Below, piece after piece: positions 34,883 through 44,375 of a DNA stretch of 49,900 nt; the first letter of the stretch is position 1, and each line of letters begins with the position of its first letter. A program made the translations under genes and the position numbers. This stretch comes from Hyphomicrobiales bacterium (GTDB lineage: Bacteria; Pseudomonadota; Alphaproteobacteria; Rhizobiales; OSC116), in NCBI GenBank assembly GCA_016744975.1, contig JADGDI010000007.1, positions 1 to 49,900 on the forward strand. The letters run 5' to 3'. The notes below the pieces were generated by a model. It did not search any database. It saw nothing but the letters and a program-made list of their open reading frames with translations, and was not told the DNA's origin.

Positions 34883-37153
34883 CTACTTCTCCAATAATTG
34901 CGCATCGACGACGCTTAAGGCGGTTAGATTCATCATGCCGCGTGAGGTAATGGTGTCCGTTACAATATGCACGGGTTGGTTAGCGCCTAGCAATATTGGC
35001 CCAACAGAGAGGCCATTGCCGATGGCTTTAAGTAAGTTAAAGCATGAATTTGCGGTATCCAAATTGGGGAAGATTAGCAAATTAGCACGGCCTTTTAAGC
35101 GCGAGTCTGGGAAAAGATTGGCTCGGATTTCTGGGTCGATTGCGGCATCGGCATGCATTTCGCCATCCACCTCAAGATCGGGTGCAATTTCATTTAATAT
35201 TTTAACTGCATCGCTCATTTTTACGGCAGATTTGGTGGGTGCATTGCCAAAATTACTATGGCTGACCAAAGCAACTTTTGGCCTAATGCCAAAGCGCTTT
35301 AGTTCTTCTGCTGCCATTAATGTGGTTTCGACAATTTCGTCAACCGTAGGGATTGGCGTTACATAAGTGTCACAGAAAAATAATGCGCCGCTGTCTAATA
35401 CCAAGCCACTCATTGCCGATACGGCATTAACTTCGGGGCGCTTGCCTATGATGTTGAGCACATATTTTAAATGCCAAAAATATTGACCATAAGAGCCGCA
35501 TATCATTGCGTCGACTTCTTTGCGTTTTAACATGATGGCGGCAATTGCTGTGCTATTGGTGCGGATGATGGTTTTGGCTTCGGCGGGGGTGACGCCGCTG
35601 CGTTTCATAATGGCATGAAACTCTTGCCAATAATCGGTGTATCTTGAATCATTTTCAGGGTTACAAACCTCGAAATCTTCAAATGGTCTAATATGTAAGC
35701 CTAGCTGTTTACAGCGTTTGGTTATCACTTCTGGGCGGCCAATAAGGATAGGAATGGCGATGCCTTCATCAATGACGGTTTGGACGGTTCGCAAAACGCG
35801 GCGGTCTTCACCTTCGGCATAAACCACGCGTTTGGGTTGAGTTTTAGAGCTTTCAATGACGGGGCGCATGAGCATTTGTGAGCGATAAACAAATTCTTCA
35901 AGGCTTTGCTTATAAGCTTCAAAATCTTCGATTGGTCTGGTCGCAACACCACTATCCATCGCTGCTTTGGCAACGGCAGGCGCGATCTCAACCAATAGGC
36001 GCTGGTCAAAGGGTTTGGGGATAACATAGTTGCGGCCAAAAGTTAGCCGCTCACCTTGATAGGCTTTGGCAACCACTTCTGAGGCTTCGACCATTGCTAG
36101 ATCGGCAATGGCTACCACACAAGCGCGTTTCATTTCTTCATTAATGGTAGTTGCACCAACATCGAGCGCACCACGGAAAATAAACGGGAAACATAAAACA
36201 TTATTGACCTGATTGGGCGAATCACTGCGGCCTGTGGCAATAATGGCATCGGGTCTGGCGTTGCGGGCCACTTCGGGCATTATTTCAGGCACGGGGTTGG
36301 CAAGTGCCAAAATTAATGGGTCCTTGGCCATTGGCATGATCATATCTGCGCTGAGCAGATTGGGGGCTGAAAGGCCTAGGAAAATATCGGCTCCAACCAA
36401 CGCATCTTCGATTTTAATTGGGTTATCTTGGGCAAAATCCATTTTTTGATCGGATGCGTCATTACGACCGCGATGAACATGGCCTTTATGGTCAAATAGG
36501 TTGATGTTTTTGCGCTTTGCACCCAAAGTGAGCAAGAGGTTTAAGCAAGCAATGCCTGCTGCTCCGCCGCCCGTGGTAACGATTTTAGCGTCTTCAATCT
36601 TTTTATCAACCAAACGTAACGCGTTGAATATGGCTGCGCCAGATACGATGGCTGTGCCATGTTGGTCATCATGAAATACAGGGATATTCATCCGATCGCG
36701 TAAATCATTTTCAACTATAAAACATTCAGGGGCTTTAATGTCTTCTAGGTTGATTGCACCAAATGTAGGCTCTAACGCGGCAATGGCATCGGCTAATTTT
36801 TTTGGGTCGTTTTCGTTAAGCTCAATATCAAAAACATCGATATCGGCGAATTTTTTAAACAATACCGCCTTGCCTTCCATTACTGGTTTTGAGGCAAGTG
36901 GGCCAATATCGCCAAGGCCAAGAACGGCTGTGCCATTGGTAACCACACCCACTAGATTGCCCCTAATGGTGTAATCACGGGCGGTTTGTGGGTCTTTAAC
37001 AATTTCAAGGCAGGCCTCGGCAACGCCTGGGGAGTAAGCTAGCGAAAGGTCACGCGCATTACCAAGTGGCTTGGTTGCCATAATGGTCATTTTGCCAGGT
37101 CTTGGGTCTTTGTGATATTGTAATGCGCGTTTTTTGAGACTTTCGTCAGACAT
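34883..37153 (-). CDS. maeB: NADP-dependent malic enzyme with C-terminal phosphotransacetylase-like domain
   Basis: This 756-residue fusion protein has an N-terminal malic enzyme domain (about 1-430; [12 protein letters not shown] near 34, [11 protein letters not shown] near 160, [15 protein letters not shown] near 193). Its C-terminal phosphotransacetylase-like domain (about 440-756) includes [23 protein letters not shown] near 640. It decarboxylates malate to pyruvate, giving NADPH. The C-terminal domain in this class is usually regulatory (acetyl-CoA sensing) rather than catalytic. With acs in the same window it connects acetate and C4-acid use. The gene is divergent from yggT across 241 bp. 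Confidence 0.94.
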   Translation of the reverse strand: MSDESLKKRALQYHKDPRPGKMTIMATKPLGNARDLSLAYSPGVAEACLEIVKDPQTARDYTIRGNLVGVVTNGTAVLGLGDIGPLASKPVMEGKAVLFKKFADIDVFDIELNENDPKKLADAIAALEPTFGAINLEDIKAPECFIVENDLRDRMNIPVFHDDQHGTAIVSGAAIFNALRLVDKKIEDAKIVTTGGGAAGIACLNLLLTLGAKRKNINLFDHKGHVHRGRNDASDQKMDFAQDNPIKIEDALVGADIFLGLSAPNLLSADMIMPMAKDPLILALANPVPEIMPEVARNARPDAIIATGRSDSPNQVNNVLCFPFIFRGALDVGATTINEEMKRACVVAIADLAMVEASEVVAKAYQGERLTFGRNYVIPKPFDQRLLVEIAPAVAKAAMDSGVATRPIEDFEAYKQSLEEFVYRSQMLMRPVIESSKTQPKRVVYAEGEDRRVLRTVQTVIDEGIAIPILIGRPEVITKRCKQLGLHIRPFEDFEVCNPENDSRYTDYWQEFHAIMKRSGVTPAEAKTIIRTNSTAIAAIMLKRKEVDAMICGSYGQYFWHLKYVLNIIGKRPEVNAVSAMSGLVLDSGALFFCDTYVTPIPTVDEIVETTLMAAEELKRFGIRPKVALVSHSNFGNAPTKSAVKMSDAVKILNEIAPDLEVDGEMHADAAIDPEIRANLFPDSRLKGRANLLIFPNLDTANSCFNLLKAIGNGLSVGPILLGANQPVHIVTDTITSRGMMNLTALSVVDAQLLEK

Positions 37154-37394
37154 AAGGGCTCGCTATTTTAATTTAGAATGGTGTAAGACTAATTGACGAA
37201 GCAATTATGGTAAAGATTTATTTCAACATTGTGCCTATATGCCGTGTTTTATTGCGCATAACTTGGCATATTTATAATGATCTTCTGCCTAAAAGGTTGC
37301 TCAATTAACCAAATATTGGGTTTTTAAGGTCAAAGGCTTGCGCATTGTAATAAATTGCTTATATCTAGATAAATAATAACCGATCGGATTTATA

Positions 37395-37685
37395 ATGACT
37401 GCCCTTGTCTTACTTGTTAGCTCTATCGTTAGCATTTTATTGTTCATTTTAATTGCCAGTGCTATTTTTAGTTGGTTGCTGGCCTTTGGTATTTTGAATA
37501 TGAATAACCAATTTGTTGCAACAGTCTATTCTACTTTGCAGCGTTTAACAGAGCCGATGTTGCGGCCGATTCGTAAGTTTATTCCACCAATGGGTGGTTT
37601 GGATATTTCGTTTATTGTGCTTATTTTGATTTTGTATTTTATTAAAGATTTTATTCAATATGACTTGATGAACATGGTTGGCTAA
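37395..37685 (+). CDS. YggT family membrane protein
   Basis: This 96-residue protein has two membrane segments (about residues 5-32 and 74-90). Between them is the YggT signature TEPMLRPIRKFIPPMGGLDISFIVL. YggT proteins are linked to membrane homeostasis and cell division factors in several bacteria, but the molecular role is unclear. No good ribosome site precedes the ATG; instead a CCGATCGG palindrome (37380-37387) lies there. It ends at a strong terminator 22 bp downstream, so it is probably a single-gene transcript. Confidence 0.9.
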   Translation: MTALVLLVSSIVSILLFILIASAIFSWLLAFGILNMNNQFVATVYSTLQRLTEPMLRPIRKFIPPMGGLDISFIVLILILYFIKDFIQYDLMNMVG

Positions 37686-37707
37686 ACCGGCCTACATTTT
37701 CTAGTTT

Positions 37708-37743
37708 GCCGATAATAGATATTGCTGTTATCGGCTTTTTTTT
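37708..37743 (+). terminator. Strong rho-independent terminator after yggT
   Basis: An 11-bp stem (37708-37718 and 37725-37735, one G-T pair) with a 6-nt loop is followed by eight Ts (37736-37743). It lies 22 bp after the yggT stop and isolates folD from yggT. Confidence 0.9.
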
Positions 37744-37805
37744 GGAAGATTATTGCAACCATGCGGGTGAATATATTTTATGCGTTTATGATTTGACCTA
37801 ACGGT

Positions 37806-37833
37806 TTGAATTGGTGGTGAATGCGGCTATGAT
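37806..37833 (+). promoter_or_regulatory. Probable sigma70-type promoter of folD
   Basis: TTGAAT (37806-37811) and TATGAT (37828-37833) are 16 bp apart and would start transcription about 35 bp before the folD ATG. This lies after the yggT terminator, so a promoter is needed here. GAGGGA just before the ATG is the ribosome site. Confidence 0.45.
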
Positions 37834-37874
37834 ACTGGTAATTGTAGGCTAATCTTGATCAATGAGGGAACCAT

Positions 37875-38768
37875 ATGACATCACAACAAGCAGTTAGAAT
37901 TGACGGCAAGGCGATTGCTCAAAACTTACGTGATCAATTGGCAAAAAGCGTTGAAACTTTGCAGAAAGACCATGATATTACACCTGCATTGGCGGTGGTG
38001 TTGGTTGGCGCTGACCCAGCTTCAGAAGTATATGTGCGCGCTAAGGGCAAACAGACTCAAGAAATTGGTATGAAGTCACTGGAATTTAAATTACCCGCAG
38101 ATACGCCAGAACAAGATGTTTTAGATCTGGTTGAAAAATTAAATGCAGCTGATAGCGTCAACGGTATTTTAGTGCAATTTCCAGTGCCTGACCATATTTC
38201 TCAGCAAAAGATTATTGAACTTATTTCACCCGATAAAGATGTTGATGGTTTGCACCCGATGAATGCAGGTAAATTGGCAGCGGGTGTTGAAGGGCTGGTA
38301 TCTTGTACACCACTTGGTTGTGTGATGTTGGCCAAAGCCCAATTGGGCGATTTATCGGGTCTAAATGCAGTGATTATCGGTCGTTCGAACTTAGTTGGCA
38401 AACCTGTGGCGCAATTGTTACTTAAAGAAAATTGTACCGTAACCATTTGCCATTCACGCTCTAAAGATATTGACCAGATTTGCGCCCGTGCTGATATTTT
38501 AGTAGCGGCAGTTGGCAGGCCGAATATGGTTAAAGCCTCGTGGGTTAAAGCTGGTGCTTGTGTGATTGATGTTGGGATTAACCGCGTCGCGCAAGCAAGT
38601 GGTAAAGACAAATTGGTGGGCGATGTTGATGCTGAACAAGTGCGGGAAGTAGCGGGATCGCTAAGCCCAGTGCCTGGTGGTGTTGGCCCGATGACCATTG
38701 CTTGTTTGTTGCATAATACACTGCAAGCAACATGCCTTCAAAATGATATTTTAATGCCAAAATTGTAA
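37875..38768 (+). CDS. folD: Bifunctional methylenetetrahydrofolate dehydrogenase / cyclohydrolase
   Basis: The 297-residue protein has all FolD landmarks: the catalytic lysine region [14 protein letters not shown] (about residues 53-66), [12 protein letters not shown] near 122, [11 protein letters not shown] near 140, [20 protein letters not shown] near 164, and [10 protein letters not shown] near 273. It interconverts methylene-, methenyl- and 10-formyl-tetrahydrofolate with NADP. The formyl donor is the one consumed by PurH elsewhere in the window. It is a single gene with its own promoter, and it converges on ppa. Confidence 0.96.
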   Translation: MTSQQAVRIDGKAIAQNLRDQLAKSVETLQKDHDITPALAVVLVGADPASEVYVRAKGKQTQEIGMKSLEFKLPADTPEQDVLDLVEKLNAADSVNGILVQFPVPDHISQQKIIELISPDKDVDGLHPMNAGKLAAGVEGLVSCTPLGCVMLAKAQLGDLSGLNAVIIGRSNLVGKPVAQLLLKENCTVTICHSRSKDIDQICARADILVAAVGRPNMVKASWVKAGACVIDVGINRVAQASGKDKLVGDVDAEQVREVAGSLSPVPGGVGPMTIACLLHNTLQATCLQNDILMPKL

Positions 38769-38784
38769 GTTAATTTGAAAATTA

Positions 38785-38819
38785 GTTACCCCAGTATCTC
38801 GCTGAAATGCAGGGGTAAC
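38785..38819. terminator. Stem-loop between convergent folD and ppa
   Basis: A perfect 8-bp inverted repeat (38785-38792 and 38812-38819, 19-nt loop) lies between the folD and ppa stops. On the minus strand a T-containing stretch follows, and on the plus strand the tail is poor. It may act as a shared, mainly minus-strand terminator. Confidence 0.5.
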
Positions 38820-38834
38820 GGAGTTTAAGTAAAA

Positions 38835-39356
38835 TTAGCTAACCCGATCAAAACCTTCACGAATTTTTTGTTTGGCGGTTTCTGCGCCATCAAAGCCTGT
38901 GACTTTAACCCATTTACCTGGTTCTAAATCTTTATAGCGCTCGAAGAAATGTTGAATTTTTTCAACTGTAAGCTTTGGCAAATCTTCCAATGTGTTGATT
39001 TCTGTATATTCTGTGGTGACTTTGTCATGCGGTACTGCGATGATTTTTTCATCTTGTCCGCTTTCATCTTCCATTAATAAAACACCGATCGGTCGGCAAC
39101 GAATCACTGAGCCTGGCACAACCGCTTCTGGTGAAACAACCAATACATCTACTGGGTCGCCATCGTCTGAAAGGGTGGCAGGTACATAGCCGTAATTGCA
39201 CGGGTAATACATTGGGGTGAATAAAAAACGGTCGACAAATATGGCGCCAGAGGCTTTATCAACTTCGTATTTTATTGAGCTGCCTTGCGGAATTTCGATG
39301 ATTACATTAATGTCATTTGGCACATCTTTGCCAGCAGGAATTTTACTCTCGTCCAT
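38835..39356 (-). CDS. ppa: Inorganic pyrophosphatase (family I)
   Basis: This 173-residue soluble pyrophosphatase has the metal-binding signature [10 protein letters not shown] (about residues 65-74), the N-terminal [17 protein letters not shown], and [17 protein letters not shown]. It hydrolyses pyrophosphate to phosphate and so drives biosynthetic reactions in the cytoplasm. The length is standard. AGAGAAG precedes the ATG. It lies 35 bp after the DUF4167 gene on the same strand, so the two may be co-transcribed. Confidence 0.96.
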   Translation of the reverse strand: MDESKIPAGKDVPNDINVIIEIPQGSSIKYEVDKASGAIFVDRFLFTPMYYPCNYGYVPATLSDDGDPVDVLVVSPEAVVPGSVIRCRPIGVLLMEDESGQDEKIIAVPHDKVTTEYTEINTLEDLPKLTVEKIQHFFERYKDLEPGKWVKVTGFDGAETAKQKIREGFDRVS

Positions 39357-39391
39357 GATCTTCTCTTTATTATTGTTGTTTTAATGGTTGT

Positions 39392-40231
39392 TTAAGCGGT
39401 GTTTTCAGTGGCCACATCGGCTGAAGGCTGTTCTGCATCGGGTGCAGGCTTTTCCTTAGCAACACGGGGTTTGCGTGGTTTGCGAGCGGGTTTTTCGGCG
39501 GTTTCAATTTGACTTTTAGCTATTGCGCTTTCTGGTGCTTCAATGTTGTTAACATCTTCTGCTATAACATGCTCTTCAGCTTTAGCGATTGGCTTGCGTT
39601 TTGGCCGTCTGGTACGTTTGGCAGGGTTTACACTTTTTTGCTGAGCTGTATTTGTTTGTGACAACTGTTCGGCAGCTATTGGTGTGTCGTTATTTGATAA
39701 AATATCAACGGGCGTATTATTGCCGCTATTCATGCTCGGTGCATTGGTGTTTACGGCCAATTCTGGCTGATCGCTGGATTCGCTAGGTTTAGTAAAATCA
39801 GGCTGTGTGTTTTGCTCTGCTTGTTCATTTTGTCTGCTAGCGCGTTTGGCTTGTTGCTCAGCACGGCGGGCTTCAGTTGCGGCTTGTTGCTCGGCTTGGC
39901 GAGCTTCATGCGCGGCTTTTTGTTCTGCCTGTTGCACAAGTGCAGCGCTTACGATGCGCTTATAATGCTCTGCATGTTGAAAATAATTCTCGGCTTTAAT
40001 ACGGCTGCCTGATGAAATGGCATCATGCGCTAAGGCTGTATATTTTTCAGCAATGGAGGCTGCATTGCCACGAATTTTTACATCTGGGCCGTTGCTGTCA
40101 AAACTTTTTGTCAGCATATTTTGCGGTTTACCACTGTTATTATTGTTATTACGGCGGTTGTTATTATGGCGACCACGGCGGTTATTTTGTTGGCCTTGTC
40201 TCATGCGATTATTTTCATTTGGGGATCTCAC
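39392..40231 (-). CDS. DUF4167 domain protein, probable RNA-associated
   Basis: The 279-residue protein has a very Asn/Arg-rich N-terminus (about residues 10-35). The DUF4167 core follows (FDSNGPDVKIRGNAASIAEKYTALAHDAISSGSRIKAENYFQHAEHYKRIV, about 44-95), then an Ala/Gln/Arg-rich helix and a basic KPRKPR tail. The family is widespread in alphaproteobacteria. An RNA-binding role is suggested by composition only. The start is a GTG (40229-40231). I prefer it to the ATG at 40204 because MRSPNENNRMR matches the MRPxQQNKRMR start I recall for the family, and the ATG has no ribosome site. Confidence 0.85.
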   Translation of the reverse strand: MRSPNENNRMRQGQQNNRRGRHNNNRRNNNNNSGKPQNMLTKSFDSNGPDVKIRGNAASIAEKYTALAHDAISSGSRIKAENYFQHAEHYKRIVSAALVQQAEQKAAHEARQAEQQAATEARRAEQQAKRASRQNEQAEQNTQPDFTKPSESSDQPELAVNTNAPSMNSGNNTPVDILSNNDTPIAAEQLSQTNTAQQKSVNPAKRTRRPKRKPIAKAEEHVIAEDVNNIEAPESAIAKSQIETAEKPARKPRKPRVAKEKPAPDAEQPSADVATENTA

Positions 40232-40269
40232 TTAGGATCTCATTTTCATTTTAAATTTGAATAGGTTTT

Positions 40270-40298
40270 CTAATCATGAATTAAGTCAAAATGATTAG
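40270..40298. promoter_or_regulatory. 8-bp inverted repeat upstream of the DUF4167 gene
   Basis: CTAATCAT (40270-40277) and ATGATTAG (40291-40298) form a perfect inverted repeat with a 13-nt spacer, about 40-67 bp before the GTG start. It could be an operator or a leader hairpin. The rest of the 272-bp gap between prmC and this gene shows no clear gene, and no good terminator after prmC. Confidence 0.38.
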
Positions 40299-40503
40299 GT
40301 GGTTTCATCAATATTATTAGCGATATCGTGAAAGGAATATATTGCCTTCTGCAAAGATATTTCTGCATTAAGTTTATAGTGAAACGTAACCTATTCCAAC
40401 TATAAATTGGTTAAGATTACCGAATATCGGCTAAATATACCGTTTTTATCCCCAAAAACACGCAAATTACTCAATAATTACCAAAACGGGTTTTAAATCC
40501 ACA

Positions 40504-41412
40504 TTATTTATTGTGTTTGGCGATGATGCAGCGCGGGTTTTGGCCCAAATCATAAAATAAACCGCTACGGTTTTGGTCGTTTTGTTGTTGGCCAACCATT
40601 GATGACGGGTTAAATTGGTTTGATGAAAATCCGTGTTGATGTAAAATTTTGAACAACTCGTCGGCTTGGTCATGGCCCATTTCTAATATTAATATGCCAT
40701 CTTTAGCCAAATAGTGCTGGGCATTTTTGATGATGATGTGATAGGGCTCTAAGCCACTTTGCCCGCCATCGAGTGCCAAATTGGGGTCATAATTTTTAAC
40801 ATTTTCAGCCAATTGGGCAATATCTGCTTTGCGAATATAAGGCGGGTTGGATATAATGACGTCAAACTCTTGCGGTTTAATGTTACTAAACCAGTCGCTT
40901 TGTATGAATGTCGCGCGGTCTGAAAGCAATAAATTTTTTGCGTTTTGTTTTGCGATTTTAAGCGCAGCTGGCGAATAATCTGCCGCTAGGCCTTTTGCGT
41001 TTTTATAGTCATTAAGCAATGCCAGTAAAAGACAGCCGCTGCCTGTACCTAAATCTAAAAAGCTTAAATTCTGGGCTTTATTGGGCAAAAAATGTTGTAA
41101 TGTTTCGATTAATATTTCGCTATCGGCGCGCGGGTCCAAAACATCAGGGCTGATGGTAAATTCTAGCCCCCAAAATTCACGGGTGGCTAAAATGCGCGAT
41201 ATTGGCATTTGCTGTTTGGCAAGCATTTGCGCTTTTTGCAATTGAGCAATTTGTGCTTGGTTAACTAAATCGTGCTGGTTCAATATAAAATCAGTGAGGC
41301 TTAAATTGAGATAGTGACAAATGAGCATACGAGCATCAAGCTCGGCGGTATTGCTACCATAGCCCTCAAGGTCATTGGTCAATTGTTGGTGATATTGCGC
41401 GATGTTAGTCAT
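40504..41412 (-). CDS. prmC: Peptide chain release factor N5-glutamine methyltransferase
   Basis: The 302-residue protein has a helical N-terminal domain that binds the release factor, then FWGLEF (80-85), the SAM motif DLGTGSGCLLL (120-130) and the catalytic NPPY (189-192). It methylates the glutamine of the GGQ motif in RF1 and RF2. It directly follows prfA, its substrate gene, as in most bacteria. A 19-bp tandem duplication at the junction (41403-41435) now separates the two genes by 11 bp. The start at 41412 has only a weak ribosome site. Confidence 0.95.
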   Translation of the reverse strand: MTNIAQYHQQLTNDLEGYGSNTAELDARMLICHYLNLSLTDFILNQHDLVNQAQIAQLQKAQMLAKQQMPISRILATREFWGLEFTISPDVLDPRADSEILIETLQHFLPNKAQNLSFLDLGTGSGCLLLALLNDYKNAKGLAADYSPAALKIAKQNAKNLLLSDRATFIQSDWFSNIKPQEFDVIISNPPYIRKADIAQLAENVKNYDPNLALDGGQSGLEPYHIIIKNAQHYLAKDGILILEMGHDQADELFKILHQHGFSSNQFNPSSMVGQQQNDQNRSGLFYDLGQNPRCIIAKHNK

Positions 41413-41435
41413 TTTGCCCAGTGTTAGTCATTTTG
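41403..41435 (-). repeat. Tandem 19-bp-period repeat at the prfA-prmC junction
   Basis: A 14-bp sequence occurs at 41403-41416 and again at 41422-41435. The left copy carries the prmC start codon and the right copy carries the prfA stop codon. Each copy holds both an ATGACTAA start-type and stop-type overlap, so one ancestral overlapping junction seems to have been duplicated. Confidence 0.8.
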
Positions 41436-42500
41436 TAAGGCAGATAATTTGCGGGCTTGGTCATCATTAATCAATGCATTGACCATTTCATAAAGGCCAT
41501 CGCCAGCGATTAATTTATCCAATTTATACAGGGTCAAGTTAATGCGATGATCACTGACCCTGCCTTGTGGGAAATTGTAGGTGCGAATGCGTTCTGAGCG
41601 ATCGCCACTGCCGACCTGATCTTTTCGGTCGCCCGCACGAATGTCATGCAAGCGTTGGCGCTCGGCTTCATAAATACGTGAACGCAAAACCATCATACCT
41701 TTGGCGCGGTTTTTATGTTGGCTTTTCTCATCTTGTTGGCTGACCACAATGCCTGTGGGCAAATGGGTAATGCGTACCGCGCTGTCGGTGGTATTAACCG
41801 ATTGTCCACCTGGTCCTGAGGCTCTAAACACATCAATGCGCAGATCCTTTTCTTCGATTTTCACATCAACCTCTTCGGCTTCGGGTAGTACAGCCACGGT
41901 TGCGGCGCTGGTATGGATGCGCCCGCCAGATTCTGTTGATGGCACACGTTGCACGCGGTGTACGCCAGATTCATATTTTAATTTGGCAAATACGCCTTTG
42001 CCATTTATTGTTGCGATAATTTCTTTAAAACCGCCACGTTCAGATGCGGAGCTTGAGATGATTTGAACTTTCCAACCATTCAGGTCGGAGTAGCGCTTAT
42101 ACATACGGAATAAATCACCTGCAAATAGGGCTGCTTCATCACCGCCTGTACCTGCTCTGACCTCCAAAATGGCATTTTTTTCGTCCGCCATGTCTTTTGG
42201 TAAAAGTTGGATTTGTAGCTCATGCTCTAATTTTGGCAAGGCCTCATTTAATGCGCCAATTTCTTCGCGGGCCATTTCAAGCATTTCGGCATCGGAGTCT
42301 TTATCATTGGCCATTTCTTTAAGGTCGAGTAATTCTTGGCGGGCGTTCAATATTTTATTGAGCATTTCCACCACTGGGGCAAGGTCGGCATGTTCTTTTG
42401 ACAATGCGACCAATTTGTCGGCATCTGGGCCCGATGAAAGCTCAGATTCAACCGCATCAAAGCGGCTGAGCAATTGGTGAATTTTTTCTTGTTTTATCAT
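41424..42500 (-). CDS. prfA: Peptide chain release factor 1
   Basis: This 358-residue class I release factor has the codon-recognition tripeptide P-S-T (187-189, in [10 protein letters not shown]) and the peptidyl-hydrolysis motif GGQ (231-233). It ends translation at UAA and UAG on the ribosome. The length matches bacterial RF1. It is followed by prmC, which modifies the GGQ glutamine, and preceded 52 bp upstream by the RodZ-like gene. Confidence 0.97.
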   Translation of the reverse strand: MIKQEKIHQLLSRFDAVESELSSGPDADKLVALSKEHADLAPVVEMLNKILNARQELLDLKEMANDKDSDAEMLEMAREEIGALNEALPKLEHELQIQLLPKDMADEKNAILEVRAGTGGDEAALFAGDLFRMYKRYSDLNGWKVQIISSSASERGGFKEIIATINGKGVFAKLKYESGVHRVQRVPSTESGGRIHTSAATVAVLPEAEEVDVKIEEKDLRIDVFRASGPGGQSVNTTDSAVRITHLPTGIVVSQQDEKSQHKNRAKGMMVLRSRIYEAERQRLHDIRAGDRKDQVGSGDRSERIRTYNFPQGRVSDHRINLTLYKLDKLIAGDGLYEMVNALINDDQARKLSALQND

Positions 42501-42551
42501 ATTGGTATCCGCCGATTAATAGAGACAAGTCTATCAGCATGTCAAGATTGG

Positions 42552-44282
42552 CTATTTTGTGAGGTTATTTAAGCGCTGTTGAATGGAAACAAGATTCAGA
42601 GTTTCATCTGGCTCACCCAATTTACCCAATAACTTATCGCCTTTATAAACATTTATAACCCCTGCGTCACCTAAAGAAATAATCACATTGTTTATTTTAG
42701 AAAGGGTGATGATTTTTTTAGGTTCTAATTCGCCAGAAAATAGTATTTGGGCGTCTTCATCTTCTATCAATACCCAACTATTTTGTAATGCGTGTAAGCT
42801 ATATTTATCTGTACCCTTAGGCAATTGCGCTAGGGCAATGCTCTGATTTTCTTCAGGTAAAGCTTTGCTTTGTAATGCTTTTTCCGAGTTGCTGGTGAGG
42901 GGGGCGGGGGTGGTGTTGGTTGTGGTTTTAACCAGCGTTTCAACTTTTTCTTTGGTGGCTTTGGCAGCACCACTTAGGGTTTTTTCTAAATTAGATTGTG
43001 GTAAATTGGTTTGTTTTGTGCTTAAGCTTGCGCCATCTGACTTTGGTTGTTCTTTGGGCAGGTCTTCAAGCGTATTTTTTAAAATTTTATTGATGGCGTC
43101 TTGGTTGCTAACTTTCGATATTTTATTGGTTGTGGGGCTAGCTGCAGATTGCTTTTTAATTTCTTGTTTGGTATTTTCATCGACAGTGTTGGCAGGCTTT
43201 GGCAATGGTAAATCAGTCTGTTTGCTGGTTGCCGTCTTGGCTGACAAATCGTTTGAACCTTGTTTGATAATTTTGGTTTCTAAGTCACCAATTTTTTTAG
43301 CTTTTTGATTTTCGGGAATTTTATCGGCTAATTTATCTTTATTGACTTGGCTGTTTTTTACTGTCTCGCTTGAAATTGCACCAGTTTGATTGGGAGTGAA
43401 TAGCGTGTTTTTATAATAATATAAAGTCAGGGCGATAAAAGTTACAATGGTGAATGCGATGAGTAATTTTGCCCAAGGAAATGAGCGTTGTTGGCCAAAA
43501 TCATGACTTGATGTGGCAGTTTGTTCACGAACTTCGCTTTGAAAACTGCTTTTTTCTGAATTGAGCTGCTCTTTAGGCTCTTGGTTTGAACCGTTGGCAT
43601 CAGGACTGCTTTCTCGGGCTTTTGGCTCAGAAGTTTTAGCTTGCTCATCTTTGGCATGGTTGGTGATAAAATGTTCTGTTGCTGTATAATTCTCTAGCTC
43701 AGCAGCATTTAATGCGGCAATGGTTTTTGTCGCCTCTTCGGTAAAAGCATCTTCAAATTGGTGGCTATCTTGATAATTAATTTCGTCTTTATCAATTTGG
43801 GTAGGTGATGTAGTTAAATCAGTTGTGTCTTTATGTTTGCTTTGGTTCTCATCTGCAACCACAGTTATGGTTTCGTTAGAATTTGCTATTTCTGTTGGTT
43901 CGGTTTTAGTGTTAACATCAGCTGTTTTATGGTAATTTTGTTGAAAATATTCTAATAGTGGGTTTTCGTCTAAACCAAGTAATGCAGCATAGCTATGGAC
44001 ATAATAGTCAATATATTCTTGATTTTCAACCTGCTTAAATAGGCCATGTTCCATTGCTTCAATTTCGCTGAAAGATAGGCCTAAATGGTCGTTTAAATCG
44101 CTAATATTATAGCCTAATTCTTCGCGCGAGATTTTAAGCTGTTCACCAAGTGTTACGAGGTTTTTAAGTTTTTGTTGTTTTTCTTCGGCCAACTTTTTAC
44201 TCTCTTTTGCATCATTAGGCCATAGCCTATCAAGTGCGGAATGCTGGTTTTCAATATTATTTGGATCGGCTTTTTTTGACAT
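42552..44282 (-). CDS. RodZ-like helix-turn-helix membrane protein
   Basis: The 576-residue protein has a Cro/CI-type HTH near its N-terminus (LGEQLKISREELGYNISDLNDHLGLSFSEIEAMEHG, about 46-82). A long acidic linker follows, then one membrane segment (about 269-289, KLLIAFTIVTFIALTLYYY), a low-complexity Lys/Thr/Gln-rich periplasmic stretch, and a C-terminal DUF4115-like beta domain (WVLIEDEDAQILFSGEL near 505). This is the layout of RodZ, which links MreB to the cell-wall elongation machinery. The protein is much longer than E. coli RodZ (337 residues), mainly in its linkers. It lies between ptsP and prfA. Confidence 0.82.
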   Translation of the reverse strand: MSKKADPNNIENQHSALDRLWPNDAKESKKLAEEKQQKLKNLVTLGEQLKISREELGYNISDLNDHLGLSFSEIEAMEHGLFKQVENQEYIDYYVHSYAALLGLDENPLLEYFQQNYHKTADVNTKTEPTEIANSNETITVVADENQSKHKDTTDLTTSPTQIDKDEINYQDSHQFEDAFTEEATKTIAALNAAELENYTATEHFITNHAKDEQAKTSEPKARESSPDANGSNQEPKEQLNSEKSSFQSEVREQTATSSHDFGQQRSFPWAKLLIAFTIVTFIALTLYYYKNTLFTPNQTGAISSETVKNSQVNKDKLADKIPENQKAKKIGDLETKIIKQGSNDLSAKTATSKQTDLPLPKPANTVDENTKQEIKKQSAASPTTNKISKVSNQDAINKILKNTLEDLPKEQPKSDGASLSTKQTNLPQSNLEKTLSGAAKATKEKVETLVKTTTNTTPAPLTSNSEKALQSKALPEENQSIALAQLPKGTDKYSLHALQNSWVLIEDEDAQILFSGELEPKKIITLSKINNVIISLGDAGVINVYKGDKLLGKLGEPDETLNLVSIQQRLNNLTK

Positions 44283-44375
44283 ATTGATTTATTCAGAAAC
44301 TGTATTTACTCTATTTTTAAGTTATATAAAGGATTTAAGCCAGTTGTTTTTGTGCTGGGCTATAAATAAAAGCGT

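Noticed and set aside
37268-37276. TATAAT-like -10 element between maeB and yggT
   Set aside because: No -35 hexamer with acceptable spacing, so it was left uncalled.
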